From: Sarocladium kiliense
Taxonomy: Eukaryota > Ascomycota > Sordariomycetes > Hypocreales > Sarocladiaceae
NCBI GenBank assembly: GCA_030734395.1
Contig: JAUZTG010000042.1
Location: 186,001 to 250,000 of the forward strand
Direction of reading: 5' to 3'
Length of the DNA stretch: 64,000 nt
Each line of letters begins with the position of its first letter. The first letter of the stretch is position 1. The notes under the pieces were generated by a model. It was not told where the DNA came from. It did not search any database and saw only the letters and a list, made by a program, of their open reading frames with translations. Both the position numbers and the translations under genes were made by a program. Positions 43,053 to 55,387 of the stretch are shown in pieces.

Positions 43053-44284
43053 ACAACATCGATCTACTCTGAAATGAGGAGGACGGCAAATGTTATTGGA
43101 TGGATTGAAGCTGGTGTAACAGGGGATGGAAGGAGGATGAAGCAATGGACTGCACTTGTCCGCCAAAACGTTCCTTAATAAGGATTCCACGCAAAGGAGA
43201 CGGCCACACTACTTTCCGGCCTGTGGTCGAGTTGAGGTCAGGCGAACCATATCGCCTGGCCCAAGGGGTCTAGAATGGGGGAGAAAGGAAAAAGGCCTGG
43301 CTAGAGGAGGAGCCTGTTCATCATATCGTTTAGGTTGAACCCCGTGTACAATTTTCTCTATCTCTCACTCTTGCTTGCCTTGCTCTTGCTCTTGCTCTCG
43401 CATTTCTGGAAAAAGCAGTAACTCAATGCTTTCAGTATTTTCCCCGATATGTGCGACATGTACTTGCTTATGCATCTTGATTGTGAGATTATGAGGGTGG
43501 GACGACGACAGTGAGTCCCGTGGCTTCTGATGCTAGAGTGTCAGGCTTGCCAGAACGACATTGACAAGTCACTGCGGCTGCTCATTCGCATGAGCACTAT
43601 CACAATTGCTTCACCACTACACGCATTCGCCACGTCTTTTGAACTGGCATTTCCTCTGACTCTTCAAGGCAGCTACCCTGCCAGCTACAGAGACAATACA
43701 GCCAAGTACATCCTCATCCACGGCGAAAGCGAACAGTTCATTCAGGTCCAGCACATCACAATTTGCAAACGCAAGGCAGTAGTATTACTTCCCACTACTC
43801 TCCTCGTTCAACTCATCTGCCCCCCTTTTACCTACTATCCACTCCAGCCATTTCCGCACAAAGATAAAGTACCAAGCTTGCAACATAACGCACGTGCATG
43901 CAAGAGCAGAACGAAGGCAAAAACCGAACCCAACGGAACCAAACCAGCGAATGCAGCAGAAAACAAAACCCTAGAGCCAGAAGAAGGGAAAAGGTTCATA
44001 TATGCCCATGTTTATACTTTTTGGTTATCCGTGTATGCTCATGTGTTGGTGTGTTGTGTGCTGTTGTGTGTGTGTGTTTGTCCGGTGACTGTTCACTACA
44101 AGAACCATTCTCGATCAAACAATAAGTAATCAACGCCGCAGGGGGGTGATCAAAGCTCGATCCACGTGGAGGAAAAAGGGGAAAAGCCACGAGCCAAGCT
44201 GTAGAAATACAAGAGTTCTGTTGTTCTTTTCTTTTTCTTCTCTTCTCGCTCTTCTTCTCCAGCTCTTCCTTTCGTCCTGCACCA
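43053..44284. other. Convergent 3' flanks with GT repeat
   Basis: 1.2 kb between convergent ATP14 and SCH9. Contains CTTGCT-type repeats about 43366-43398 and a GT-rich microsatellite about 44041-44085. No gene supported. Confidence 0.5.
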
Positions 44285-47029
44285 CTAAACATCAAAGTGC
44301 TGCCCACCGACCATTTGGTCGTCTTGTCCCGTCTTGACGATACCGCTCATACGGTTTCCTCTTCTGGGGTCAACGTCGTTCATGTTGTCCCAGTCGTCAT
44401 CCTGTGCATCATCCATGTCTTCGTCGTCGTGGCGCCCTCTGTGGCCCATGTTTTCATCCAAGGCACTCTCATCAACAAACGTAAAGCCTTGGAAGTTGGC
44501 CTGGACTGAAGGTGACAACGGCGTTGATGCAGCGTACCCACGGGCCAGGGCGGCAGCTCGCTCGTTCAGTGATCCATTCTGCTCGAGCGCAGTGGTGAAC
44601 TCTGGATCGAAGTACGATACATCCGTCTCCGACTTGAGCTTCGGCTTGAAAGGTGGGGTGATGAGCTTCTTTGTGAGAAGATCCCAGTCGATATCGGCAA
44701 AGAAAGGGTGCCTCTTCAGTTCCTCGGCGTCGTCAGTAGCGCCCAGTCTGTGCCGAGGGTTCCTGTTAAGCAGCCCCTTGACGAAGTTGCGTCCTTCTTG
44801 GGAAAGAGTCTCCCTCGGGAAGCGGACCTTGCCAAAGGCAATGTTTTTGTACATCTGCTGCGTGTCTTCGGCGTAGAACGGACTCCAGCCACAACACATT
44901 TCGAATACAAGAACACCCAAGGACCAGAAGTCTACCATTTTCGTGTAGCCTGACTCATCCAACAACACTTCCGGTGCAAGGTATTCAGTGGTGCCACAGA
45001 AGGTGTTGGTAGTATCATTCTTGGTGAGATTGGCCTTTGACAGACCGAAGTCGCAGAGTGCAATGTGGCCATTTGCATCCAGCAGAATGTTCTCTGGCTT
45101 CAGATCGCGGTAGACAATATCGTTCTGGTGTAGATGTTGGATGGCCAAAATGAGTTCAGCGATGTAGAATTTCGCTCGCCTTTCATCAAACCGACCTTCC
45201 TTTTGCAGGTGCCAGAATAGCTCACCTCCCGACATATAGTCTGTTACAAGGTAGAGTTCCGACGGTGTTTGGAAAGAGAACTTCAGGCCCACAATGAATG
45301 GAGAATCGGAGGTCGCCGTTCGGACCAGGATGTTTCTCTCGCCAACCGTGTGTGCAACCTCCTTCTTTTGAACGATGACCTTCTTCTGCAGCACCTTCAT
45401 AGCGTAGATGCGTTGTGTGTCTTTCTTCCGGACCTGATAAACCTGCCCAAATGTGCCCTTGCCGATGAGTTTGAGAATCTCAAAGTCGCTGGGACCAAAT
45501 TGTCGCTTCTCAGACCTTTGGTACAGGGCTTCAACGTATATTTCGCCCGTTGGGGCGTTTTCGGCCATGGTATCCGCGTGGCCACGTAATTGGAACCAAC
45601 CGCGGACTACTCCCTCAGCATCCTTCTTCGCTTGGAAGTCCACATGTCCGAGGAACTCCTCTCCGGCTGTGGTGTGATCATAAACGGATATATCCACCAG
45701 CATATCAGAGTCGACAACATCGCTAATGAGGTCATATCAGGAATCCTCCATTCAAAGAAGTAAAGCAATAGGCAAAACTTACAAGACAGCCTCAGCATCC
45801 CAAGTAGGGTTGGTGAAAGACTGACGGCGCGGTCGATTGCGGAAGGTATTATAATCTGTAATGCTTGTGTTGCTGCTTTGACGGCTTCTCATGGGAATAG
45901 CCATTGGTGTCCTTCCCGAGTCACTGCCTTGTCTCTGGATGGGAATGCCACCCATAGCGCTGGTTGCCGCATTCAAGGGCTCCTCGTTCTCTCCTGGGCG
46001 TGGGCCACCGGAGATCAACTCACTTCTTTGAAAGACTGCGACGACGTATGGATCTCGGCACTTTCTCAAACCTCGGGCCTCGGCGATCTTGATGGTGAGC
46101 TTGCCCTTGGATGCTGGGGCTTGGGCGCCAGCTGTGCCACGCGGCGTCTGTGTGCCACTTGCAGTGCCGTCATCATGACTATTTCGCCCGGAGGATTGTG
46201 TGCCTTCTGATTGGGACGGCTGAGCGGTAGAGAGCGCTCTCGTAGGGGTAGATTGACCACTCTTGAAAATGACACCTCGAGTTAGCTCCTTTAGTCCGTC
46301 AAAAGAGAACCACTTGCCAGGAGGTTGTGGTCTAGTTTGGCTTGCCAACGAATGGTTATCGGCAGAAGTAGGAGAGTCCACTGAACTTGAAACCCCTTGT
46401 AAAGCCGCATTGGAGATTTTCACAGCTTGTGATAGTCCCTCGGGAGGCAGGTGAACGATGCTCCTTGAACTTGAGTCCCCCGTGCACGTCAGAGTTGAAT
46501 CTCTTCTAGCCGAAAGGCTTCCTGAGCAATCAACACTAGCGCCGGTTTGCTCGTGCATTTTTGCATCATCCGAACAGTGAGATGAGGAGGGGTGTGAAGC
46601 GGGAGGAGTCGGGTATGAAACCAAATGCCCTGCGCCGACATGAGCTGTGCTCAGTTCAGCACTGGGCCTGGCATGTGAAATGAGAAGATGCTTCAGGTCT
46701 GGCATCGCTGGCGCGCCCGCTCTCGGAGCCTGACCTGCATCGAAGTGCTGTGACTTGACCGACGGCAACAATGGCTTCTGGGGCTGTGCCAACTGTTCGG
46801 TCAAAAGAGAAGACCCGCAGGATGGCGAAGAAACAGAGGAGTGTTCAAGACATGGAACAGAATCTTGACGAACCTGGCCAAAGTAACTCATGATGCCTGG
46901 TAACCGCTTGTCTTGAAGATCCGGTTGAGGCGTAGCTACCCCCGAGCCCGGTGTCTCGGTCCCAATATGGTCGACGGTATCATCTTCGGTAGCCGCAGTC
47001 CTGGTGATGAATTTGTTAATGACGGACAT
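44285..47029 (-). CDS. SCH9: AGC-family protein kinase SCH9 with C2 domain
   Basis: 894 aa from two exons, 47029-45783 and 45722-44285, joined across a 60-nt intron (GTAAGT donor, TCATTAG acceptor) that falls inside the C2 domain. The first 300 residues are disordered. The C2 domain runs about residues 300-480 (GKLTIKIAEARGLRKCRDPYVV to VEAL) and should bind phosphoinositides at the vacuole membrane. The kinase domain starts near residue 496: GKGTFGQVYQV, catalytic Lys about 525, YRDLKPEN (Asp about 622), DFG (Asp about 640) and activation loop TNTFCGTTEYLAPE with the PDK1-site Thr about 656. The hydrophobic motif FQGFTFVDES (Thr about 830) matches the TORC1 target site of yeast Sch9. Sch9 couples nutrient signals to ribosome synthesis, stress and lifespan. 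The C-terminal tail is long and acidic. Confidence 0.95.
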
Positions 47030-50000
47030 GGTGACGGTAGTCAGAGCACCGATGAACGGCGAAAAATTGGTAGCTTAGAAGACGTAGCCAGCGCGCGCGG
47101 GGAAGGGCAGGACAGGTGGGAACACTAGTTCATGACGGGCTGCCAAGCAGGGTTGGAATCATCTGAGAAGTCGAGCGACATGATCTCAGCGTCTCTGTCG
47201 AGAATGCAGGTAAATCTGGATGACGGGAAAGGAGAGAATGTGGAGAGGTTTGGCCGAGCTGGACAATTGTCATCAAGTTTGTGTGCGCTCGGCGCGCGCA
47301 TATACTTTGCTCTTCCCGGTAGCCAGGACGGGCAAAGGGCGCGGGGAGCTCCGAGGGCGGCGGCGTATGTGCTTCTGGACTGTCTGGGGCTGTTGACCAC
47401 GACAAGAACTTCAAGCGAAGCAGCAACAACGGCAGCAATCCAGGTCCAGTAGTGGCAGCCACAGTGGCTACCAAGCACCGGCAGCGCAGGCGCCAGGCGA
47501 GAACGGTCGAGGTAAATTCCGCAATTCGGGACCAAGTGGGATGGTGGGTGCTGGCGGGGTCGGGTAACATAGGGATGTTTCGGTTTTGCGTTGGAGCTTG
47601 TGCTTGTTGCCGACGATGGTGGCTCCTTGGGCGTCGATGACCCAAACACAGGTTGGTCCAAGTGGGTGCGGAGGTTGCGAGTCAGTCGGTGCCTTGGGTT
47701 TAAGAGACGCGAACCAACGCCAGCGATGTTCGGCGACTATGCTATGTGACTGCGTGCGGCTGATGCAGACAATCGTATCGAGTGAAATGTGGCAGAAGGG
47801 GACCACGCAGGAGGTATGTAGATCGATGGGCTGTTCCAGATTTGCGGATGTCCTGGACCATAGGCTGGGCAACACGGTATGGGCCTGGAAGCCGGCTGCT
47901 TTTGTTTTGCTTGACTTGATATCGACAGGTCAAGCCCCTCGCCTCGCTAAGGCTGGAGTAAAGACTCTTGCTGCCATATCGAATCGCGCCAACGGGTAGA
48001 AAAGGAACGGAGCAAGGCCGTGCTTTGGATGGAGGGGTCATTGGCTGCAGCTCCTCATTCATCTCATCCTTGCTCGTGGACGCCTGGATTTGAGCACCGA
48101 CTAGAGCTTGACCTCGCAGGGAAAGCACCGTACGGTGCAGTGCATTTGCATTGCGAGCTTGGAGGGGCCGGGACCCCGATAGTTCTGGCTGCCTTCTCCA
48201 ATCGGGGAGCTCTGTGCCATCGCCACACTTGTTGCGACAGCGCTGTCGAACCCCTCACGAACCCACGCTTGTGGTTACTGCCAGTGGTAGCTCAGACAGT
48301 GACGCCTGCTGACAAAAAGGCCAAATGGAAGCCACTCGCGAAAAGCTTGGTGCTGCTTCGCCTCCCACCTTGGCTGCAGCTTTTGGAAACGAGACGAAGA
48401 GGCTCTTCACCAGACCAGCATGTTTGCGGATGGAATGAATGGCCAGAGATTGCTTATACAAGCGAAGTGACGGGAACGGGAATGAGTATGGAGGGGCAGC
48501 TTGCAGACTGTGTAGTGTGTGCAGACAGGGAAACCATAGAGAATCCACATTCCATCACATACCTTGACATCATCGCCTGGGTGGCTCTCCTCAGCAGGTC
48601 GAACCCCCCAGTAGGGTTCGCCTGTGCACCCTCGGCGGTGCCGGCCATGGTTATCGCTTTGGGATGGATGGATGCAGTAGAGGCAGAAGCTCTCCGTGTG
48701 TGTCGGCCGTATCGTATTGTGGTGGTGTCTCGCAGCAGCTCTCGTTGAACCCTTGCACCACTGCGGGGAGCACGGGTTTGCTGGATTCGATTACCTCGTG
48801 GGAAGGTCGGTTTTGGAAACGCCTCGAGGTCCTACCTATAGTCAAGTACAGGCTGCAGGCGACAGCAGATTATTGATGACGGGTTCTGGGTGATGGTGTA
48901 CAGCTGCCGACTGCTTCAGAGGTCGTGGATGGGACAGGAGAAAGGTTTGCAGAACGATGGATGGGCGCGAAGGAGGATAGGTGACTGAGTTTCCTGTACA
49001 GTGTGGAAGCACGACACTAGCAAGTAGAGGCCGAGCCAGTGCTGGCTGCGAACGATTGAAGACCTTAAGTGGAGTGGTGATGGGGTAAACCAGGTTGGGA
49101 CTTGACGATTTAGGTCAAGGCGGAAGTCGTAGGAAGCTCCGTAAGGTAACGAGCACTTCGGTCAGGTATGTAGAAGCAGACTGAAGGTGGTGAATGAGGG
49201 GTGCAGTGCAGTGGTGGCCTGGTGAAGGATGTCGTGGCGGTCCTTGGGTTCATCCGTTGACTTGGAAGAGGAGAGGGCGTAGGAAGAGGGACGATGAGGA
49301 GGGGGAGGGCATTCAATGTTGCCAGTGCACCTCAATGCCTGGGCAGTGTCTTGGAGGGGTAATGGCGGAGCTTACAGGGGGTGTTCCAGGGCACTCGTGG
49401 GTCCTACAGTGGCTGTTCTCCGTGGGGCTCCAGCACAGTGCACAGTACACAAGGCAGGTGTGTGGGGGTCTCGAACACAGACTGACACACTGATGCTATC
49501 ACGACATGCACTGATTAGCACCTGCTCCCTCACATGATCTAGATGCTGCAGATCGAAATGGCAAACATCATTACGCAGTCAAGTGTACTGGACACAATAC
49601 TCAGCAATTGGTACCATCTGCATACAGGCTTCCCCGAAAATCGCTCATCCCGATGGCCCGTCACAGCCACATCAGACAAGCTGAGCGCAGTCCGGAGAGC
49701 TGCCTGATGTCGGAGCAACATGACATAGCTCCCTTGCCATACGGAGTAAAATACCGCCTGCCTTGGTTACCTCCAATACCTTTCCCGTCATCTCCAATCA
49801 TGCCGCACTCTATCGCCCCTTCCGCTTACTTTGTTCATTCGCGAACGTGTCACAGGTCTTGGTCCACCAGACCAATGTCAATCATATAGGCCTTGGGGTT
49901 ACTCCGTAGTAGTAGTCCGACAAAATCTTGATGCGGACGGAAAAAGCGACCTCACGCGCTCATCATCTCGTCGAATCGCGCAACCTCGCTGCATCGGTCC

Positions 50001-50850
50001 GAGCCCCAGTGATGATGGTGCATTAGACCGACGTCAGGCCTTCAGGAGCCGCTGAGCCGACCTTCAACGTCATGATCCGAAACAGTCAGGGACTTACCCG
50101 TAGGATAATCCAGTGAAGGAGACCGGCATCGCGTCTGGTGGCCGTATTGCTGTGCTGACCTTCTTCAAGTGCTAATCCTGCTTCTCCTTGTTTGCTGGTA
50201 CCGGCCAACTACTGCGATGGTATGCAGAAAGCAGCATGCTGCCTGAACCAGATCTAAAGATCACAAAGTAGATCTGCTGAAAGAGCTCAACGTTCAGGAG
50301 GCTCAGTTCTATAGAAGAGGAGCTCAAATAGTTCAGTGAGAAACATGGATGGGTATTTGATGGTGAACGAGGCATGGGGCTTGAGTCGTGCCTTCAGAGG
50401 ACGGAATTCAGATGTAGAGGCGGCATATGCAGCACTGCTGTCCCTCCGTTTCCGTGCCGGACTCGATCTCAGAATGCCATTTAAACATTAAAAGAACACA
50501 ACTACGTTAATAGCCACAAGGCAGCTCCTCTGGCCTTGAAAACATCATACCATACCATCATGATGCCGTAGCCCTGTCGAGTGTAAGCAGCTCGGCCACA
50601 GACTTTCAGAAGACCCCATCCTCACCACCACTGTCGCACAACCCCCCAAAAATCCACCAGCCGCGACGGCCTCACGCCTTCAACAATTCAACAGCCGACC
50701 ACCATTCTCAGACTCTGGCCTACGCGGGAGCGTCGCACGCACATAGTCGCAATTGTCTTCGTCAGGGCCCTTCTGCGTAGGACAGGGCAACTATTCTTTC
50801 ACGGACTGGCCGTAGAAGGGGTTGCGCACAAATCCCCGTCAGCCAGCACC
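47030..50850. other. Long intergenic region upstream of SCH9
   Basis: 3.8 kb between two divergent genes, the largest gap in the window. I see no protein gene, tRNA or snRNA that I can support. Frames at 47125-47661 (minus) and 48020-48748 (plus) lack recognisable motifs and good starts. A long SCH9 leader, an unrecognised non-coding transcript or a fast-evolving gene could be present. Confidence 0.4.
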
Positions 50851-51727
50851 ATGGGCAAAGCGCACGATGTTCCCAATGCCTGGGACGACGACTGGGAAGC
50901 CCAAGCGGATCGAGCTGATGCGAATCCATCGCCTGCCCCAGAGACAGCACCAGCCGCCACCAAATCCGAGCGACTGGCGAGACACGTCGAGACCAATCGC
51001 AAGCTCTGGGAATCAGCGTCCGTTCTGCCTCTCCCTCTTTCATAGCGGTGACTGACCTTCTGCCCTCCTTCTCAGAGAGACTACCCAGACTTTCCATTAT
51101 GTCGAAGCAACCAATAATCTTCCTGCAAATACTACCACCTTTCGCCCTCAAGTCAAGGTCCTTAGCCGCAAGCCGGTCCTGGCGAAGCGCGACGCTGCTT
51201 CCTCCGGTACACAAAACCCGGCAGATGAGGACGAAGACGACGACGAAGCAAAGAAGCGGGCACAACTTACTCCTGAGCAAATTCGTGCCAAACAAAAGCG
51301 TGATCTTGAGGAGAAGCAACGCCGGTACGATGAGGCCCGTGCGAAGATCTTTGGCGAGTCGGCACCCTCATCTGGGGCTTCAACGCCGGGAACAGTCACG
51401 CCCCCGAGAGGCGCTGACGGAGCACATTACTCGCCGCGAGGGCGAGGACGTGGGAGAGGCGGAAGGGGAACCAACAACAATACCAATACTAACTTCAACG
51501 CCGGAGGCAACAATGAAGGACGCCGGCAAAACACGCCTCAGCAAGGCTCAGGTACCAGAGAGCTCTACGACCCCAACTACGCCCAAAGACAACCTGAGGA
51601 GGGCCCAGCGCGCCTGGGAACCGGATCAGGCAAGGAGGGTCAGGCCCCAATTCGTGCACCTCGAGGTCCTGACGGTACGGGAAGGGGAGGCTTCGGATTT
51701 GCACGTGGACGCGGCCGAGGGACTTGA
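50851..51727 (+). CDS. SUZ and SUZ-C domain RNA-binding protein
   Basis: 272 aa in two exons, 50851-51017 and 51076-51727, separated by a 58-nt intron (donor GTCCGT, branch GACTGACC, acceptor TTCTCAG). The N-terminus has the NAWDDDWE motif and RHVETNRKLWESA seen in fungal members. The SUZ domain follows around residues 75-140 (VLSRKP, then LTPEQIRAKQKRDLEEKQRR and YDEARAKIFGE). The middle is Asn/Gly/Arg-rich. The C-terminus carries the SUZ-C box (APIRAPRGPDGTGRGGFGFA), ending in RGRGRGT. SUZ domains bind RNA and occur in proteins of mRNA localisation and turnover. The unusual donor is the only uncertain point. It converges on NAR1, with 85 bp between stop codons. Confidence 0.88.
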
Positions 51728-51812
51728 GTTGGAAGAAGAAGTGCTTTCTATTTGTTGAAAAGCTTCGTGTCTATCTATGCTACTGCTGGTATGCTTATGC
51801 TGTTGTGGCTTC

Positions 51813-53573
51813 TCACCAGCCGCCACCCTCCTTGCCGACCAACGATGCAGCGACCTCGACCGCCCCGTTCGGCCCCTTGCCAACGTCGCTGATCACTTCT
51901 CGGAAACTCGTCAATGCCAGTTTCTCGAGTGGCACATTTGTGATGTTGGCCCAATAGGCCAGGGTATCATTGATATACTGGTGCGAGATGCCGTCGACAA
52001 CATCTTTGCCAGCAGGCTCGCCCCGTTCAGCCGATCCTTCACGGCCTTCATCTCCTGAGAAGTAAGCTTCATCGACTTCGGCCAACCATGCCTTCTGTTC
52101 CTGCGGACCTGGCTGGCCATCAAAGCCTCTTCGGTCGATGATGATTGGATCATCAACCTTGATCTGTCCACCGCCATTCGTACACCCGCCAGGGCAGGCC
52201 ATCACCTCAACATAACTATACTCCAGTGATGAGGCGGCGTTCTTTCCAGCCGGCCTCCTGGCGCTTCCAAAGGGCTTGCCGCCAGGCATGAGGGATGGGC
52301 GCGTAGGCTTGAGCCTGCGGACGAGGTTCTGAATATTGCGGAAACCATAATAGCGCGCGGCGCGGAAGACCGACGCGCCATCAACGCAGACATTGTACTC
52401 GACGACATCAGCGTTGCGACCTTTTGTCATGACAATCTCAGAACCAGGTGTTCGTGCAGCCTTGGTTTTCAAAACGTGGTGAAGCAGACCACCAGATGTC
52501 CCGCCCTCTAGTGGCGTGTTCCTGGTTTTGTGTGTTGGAAAGAAAAATTTGTGAAGATCGGAATCCGGGAAGGGGCTCTGGACCTCTCCAACTGGTGTTG
52601 AGGGTATGCCAAAGAAGCTCATATTTCTTGACTCGGCGAGCATCAAGATTTCCTTGCTAGTGATGACACAATCGACATCGCGCACACCCCTCCCGGGCAG
52701 ACCAGAACCCTGCCAAACCTCATCCGTGAGCTCCTCTCTACTCGCCTCAAGCTTCTTATCGAAGCAAGGCATCACAGACAAGTGCCATATCCGCTCTGGA
52801 GGGATCCCTAGTCTTCGGCTGAGCGTTGTCTTGAGCATGGTGCCGAGCAGTGCTTGCGGTGACTTGACTTTGGAGAGGTGTGGCAAAACGTAGGGATGTG
52901 TTTTCTCGGCGTAGCAGACCCAGCCAGGACACGAAGACGCGAGGACAGGGCGGGTTGGAGTATTAGCTCCGTTGTTCTGATCGAGGACCTCTTGGGCACT
53001 GAGGACGAGCGTTGCCTCTCTTGCTACATTCGTGTCGACGATCCACGAGAAACCGTTGTTCCATTTCCCGCCGCTCTTGAGTCCCTGTGGCCCTCGAAGT
53101 AGATGGTCCAGCATAGCGCCAGCCTGGTCGTCTGAGACGCCCTTGCCGCACGCAGCAGCCATATTCGCCCTCGTCTGTGGGCTGATACTCGCAACAAACA
53201 GCTTCGCATCAGGGTTCTCAAGTCCTTCGACGCCAAACTTGCCCGCAGCATCGGGGCCCACGACCCTTAGCGCCGGTGCGCCATCGAGCACTGACAGAAC
53301 TTCGGTGTGACTCTGTAGGCTTACGAGCACCGCCTCGGCAGAAGTGACGCACCCGGAGCAGGCGAGGCAATCTGTGAGGGAAATCTGCGCCGGGGTGGCC
53401 CCGGTGGGAGCTGTCCCTGAGAAGGGCTGTTGGCCGTCGAGAATAACCTCGTTACCGTTTGCTGTTGACGGGTCGGGGGCGGGTGCTGATGGGAGCGTCT
53501 CGACAGGTTTGATGCAGGCAACACCAGGAGAGATGAAGTCGTTCAGGTCTTCGGTTGAGAGGATGGCGCTCAT
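51813..53573 (-). CDS. NAR1: Cytosolic iron-sulfur assembly factor NAR1
   Basis: 586 aa, single exon, start at ATG 53573 (MSAILSTEDLNDFISPGVAC, the typical NAR1 N-terminus). The N-terminal 4Fe-4S cluster ligands are Cys20, Cys69, Cys72 and Cys75, the last three in CLACSGC. The C-terminal iron-only hydrogenase-like domain supplies the second cluster: SSCPGWVCYAEKTHP, MPCFDKKLEA, GGTSGGLLHHV and MACPGGCTNGGGQ. NAR1 acts in the CIA pathway with Cia1 to deliver Fe-S clusters to nuclear and cytosolic proteins and has no hydrogenase activity. The open frame extends upstream of the ATG but only from non-ATG codons. Confidence 0.96.
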   Translation of the reverse strand: MSAILSTEDLNDFISPGVACIKPVETLPSAPAPDPSTANGNEVILDGQQPFSGTAPTGATPAQISLTDCLACSGCVTSAEAVLVSLQSHTEVLSVLDGAPALRVVGPDAAGKFGVEGLENPDAKLFVASISPQTRANMAAACGKGVSDDQAGAMLDHLLRGPQGLKSGGKWNNGFSWIVDTNVAREATLVLSAQEVLDQNNGANTPTRPVLASSCPGWVCYAEKTHPYVLPHLSKVKSPQALLGTMLKTTLSRRLGIPPERIWHLSVMPCFDKKLEASREELTDEVWQGSGLPGRGVRDVDCVITSKEILMLAESRNMSFFGIPSTPVGEVQSPFPDSDLHKFFFPTHKTRNTPLEGGTSGGLLHHVLKTKAARTPGSEIVMTKGRNADVVEYNVCVDGASVFRAARYYGFRNIQNLVRRLKPTRPSLMPGGKPFGSARRPAGKNAASSLEYSYVEVMACPGGCTNGGGQIKVDDPIIIDRRGFDGQPGPQEQKAWLAEVDEAYFSGDEGREGSAERGEPAGKDVVDGISHQYINDTLAYWANITNVPLEKLALTSFREVISDVGKGPNGAVEVAASLVGKEGGGW

Positions 53574-54494
53574 CGTATCGGTAGTCGGGTAATCGTCTTG
53601 CGACCGCGCGAAAGAGGAAGAGAGAAAGGGATGTTGGCGCTGGAGAGCGCTACGGCGCAGAAGGTTGTTGTCGCGATCGAGCAGTCGTGCAGCAGCGTAT
53701 GATGGGTGTGGTAGTTGATAGCGGGACAAAAGATAGAGAATCGGAGGGGTAACCTATCACTCCGCTCTCCCGTGTCCTTCAATAAGGAGCGCGCCAAATG
53801 CGAAAACCTCGATTCTTTAAATTGTAGTCGTGTGGGAAATGAATCAATCCTCCTGGATTTGAACGCCCGAAGCAGAATGTCGATGGATGGTCAAGAGTTC
53901 GGATCAGTCCGTACAGGCAATGAAAAATACATGATTGGAAATCCGCCGCCACCGGAAGGGCCACCCCTCTACTGGGCATCTCCGAGGACGGACCTGGAAA
54001 TTTGGGACGTAGACTGAATGGGTTCAAATCATTCCCGAGCTAGTATCCGCCTCCTGTACCCCAGGATGCGAAAGATACTCTTCTTCCGTGGCGCAATTGG
54101 CCAGGACGAACAGCACGGGGTTCTCTAACCATTCTCGATGCCATAATCATTTGCTTTGGCGGTACCTCAGTTCGTCTCAACGCTCCGGTGATGAATATTT
54201 TAGGGTTTACTATTGGAAGGCTGCGACAACGGACACTCACTGAGCGTGGCGGAGTGGGGCTCGGAATCCACCTCATACAGTGACGTCTATACCGTAGGTA
54301 GTTGAGCTACCCTGGTGAGCAGCTTCGTCACGATTCCAATGAGCTGCGTTTGCTATTTCTTCACCGAATGGCTTCATGATCCTCCAGTCTCATCACGAAC
54401 TTTAATTACCAGCACTCTTTGATATATCTAAAGATCACACCGCCGCCCAGCCTGCCGACCATCCCGACCTTAGCAGTCTTTCAGTGACGCAACC
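53574..54494. promoter_or_regulatory. Divergent region, NAR1 and 170-aa membrane protein
   Basis: About 920 bp between divergent starts; no gene or repeat recognised. Confidence 0.45.
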
Positions 54495-55180
54495 ATGGAT
54501 GTACGTCTACCTCATCCCAAACAGACCTGGAAGGCTGCCATCAACTGACCCAAACGGCAGACTGTCGCAGCCTTCAGCTTCGGCAATCTCGCCTGGCTCT
54601 CTACCCAGGCATTCCCTCTCATCATCTGGCCCTCCTTTGTTGCTTCTCTCTTGCGTGCCGAACAGGCTCCAGCAACAGGTACGATCCATGCCCATTGAAG
54701 CACGTCCTCCTACTGACATAATCTCACCTTCCAGACCTCGAGATCTACTTCGCCAGAGCCCTCGGTTTTGCTGTCCTCTCCATCGGCCTCATAACTGTCC
54801 TTCTCTCCGGGGCTATTCCTCTCGGATCCTCCCTCGACAGTAAGCACACCTTCACTCCCCAATTGTGTCCAACTATCTAATAGCCCGCCCTCACAGCATC
54901 CGACTCGGTGTCCCCATACGCAAACGCCGCACTCACAATCTCCCTCCTCCACCACTCCGCTGCGGCTCTCCACTGCTACAGCCGGTACACCTGGACCTCA
55001 GAGACCGGGTTCCTTCTGGGCTGCATTGGCAGCGCGTTCTTCGCCTCGGGGGCTTTATATTGTGTGATGTTTGCCGGGGACAAGGCTATGATCAGCAAGT
55101 ATCATAAGTTCGATCAGGGGACGAGTGGGTTTCCGTTTAAGAACAAGGAGTCGTACCGGGCGAAGAAGAAGGCTCTATGA
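54495..55180 (+). CDS. Four-TM fungal membrane protein with KKXX end
   Basis: 170 aa in four exons: 54495-54500, 54561-54678, 54735-54839, 54897-55180. The first coding exon is only ATG GAT, followed by a strong GTACGT donor; all joins keep the frame. Hydrophobic segments lie around residues 10-30 (NLAWLSTQAFPLIIWPSFVA), 50-72 (ALGFAVLSIGLITVLLSGAI), 83-100 and 110-133 (TGFLLGCIGSAFFASGALYCVM). The C-terminus ends KKAL, fitting the dilysine KKXX signal for ER retrieval. I recognise it only as a conserved ascomycete hypothetical protein. ER residence is inferred. Confidence 0.82.
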
Positions 55181-55387
55181 ATGAGTCTCTAGACGATGGA
55201 GAGAGAGTTCGGCACAAGCAATTTGATATAAGAATGTCAACTTAATTGTAATGTTACATTGTCGAAGCTTTATTCCCGCTGTTACAAAAGTCCCAAGGTT
55301 CCCCTTAACCAACTCCAATCTTTCCTGTCTAGAGTCCCATCGTCCATCATCCCAAACTGAGACCAGTCATACACACTACCAGTGCTT

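Noticed and set aside
44041..44085. GT-rich tract considered as a functional repeat
   Set aside because: An ordinary dinucleotide microsatellite in an intergenic region; not unusual by itself.
43530..44129. 199-codon plus-strand frame before SCH9
   Set aside because: Ends in a GT microsatellite translation and lacks any conserved region; it lies in the convergent 3' flank.
47125..47661. Two overlapping minus-strand frames just upstream of SCH9
   Set aside because: Both start from non-ATG or poorly placed codons, share the same DNA and show no recognisable protein; more likely leader or promoter sequence.
48020..48748. 242-codon plus-strand frame
   Set aside because: Begins with GTG, shows no domain, signal or codon bias; I cannot support it as a gene.
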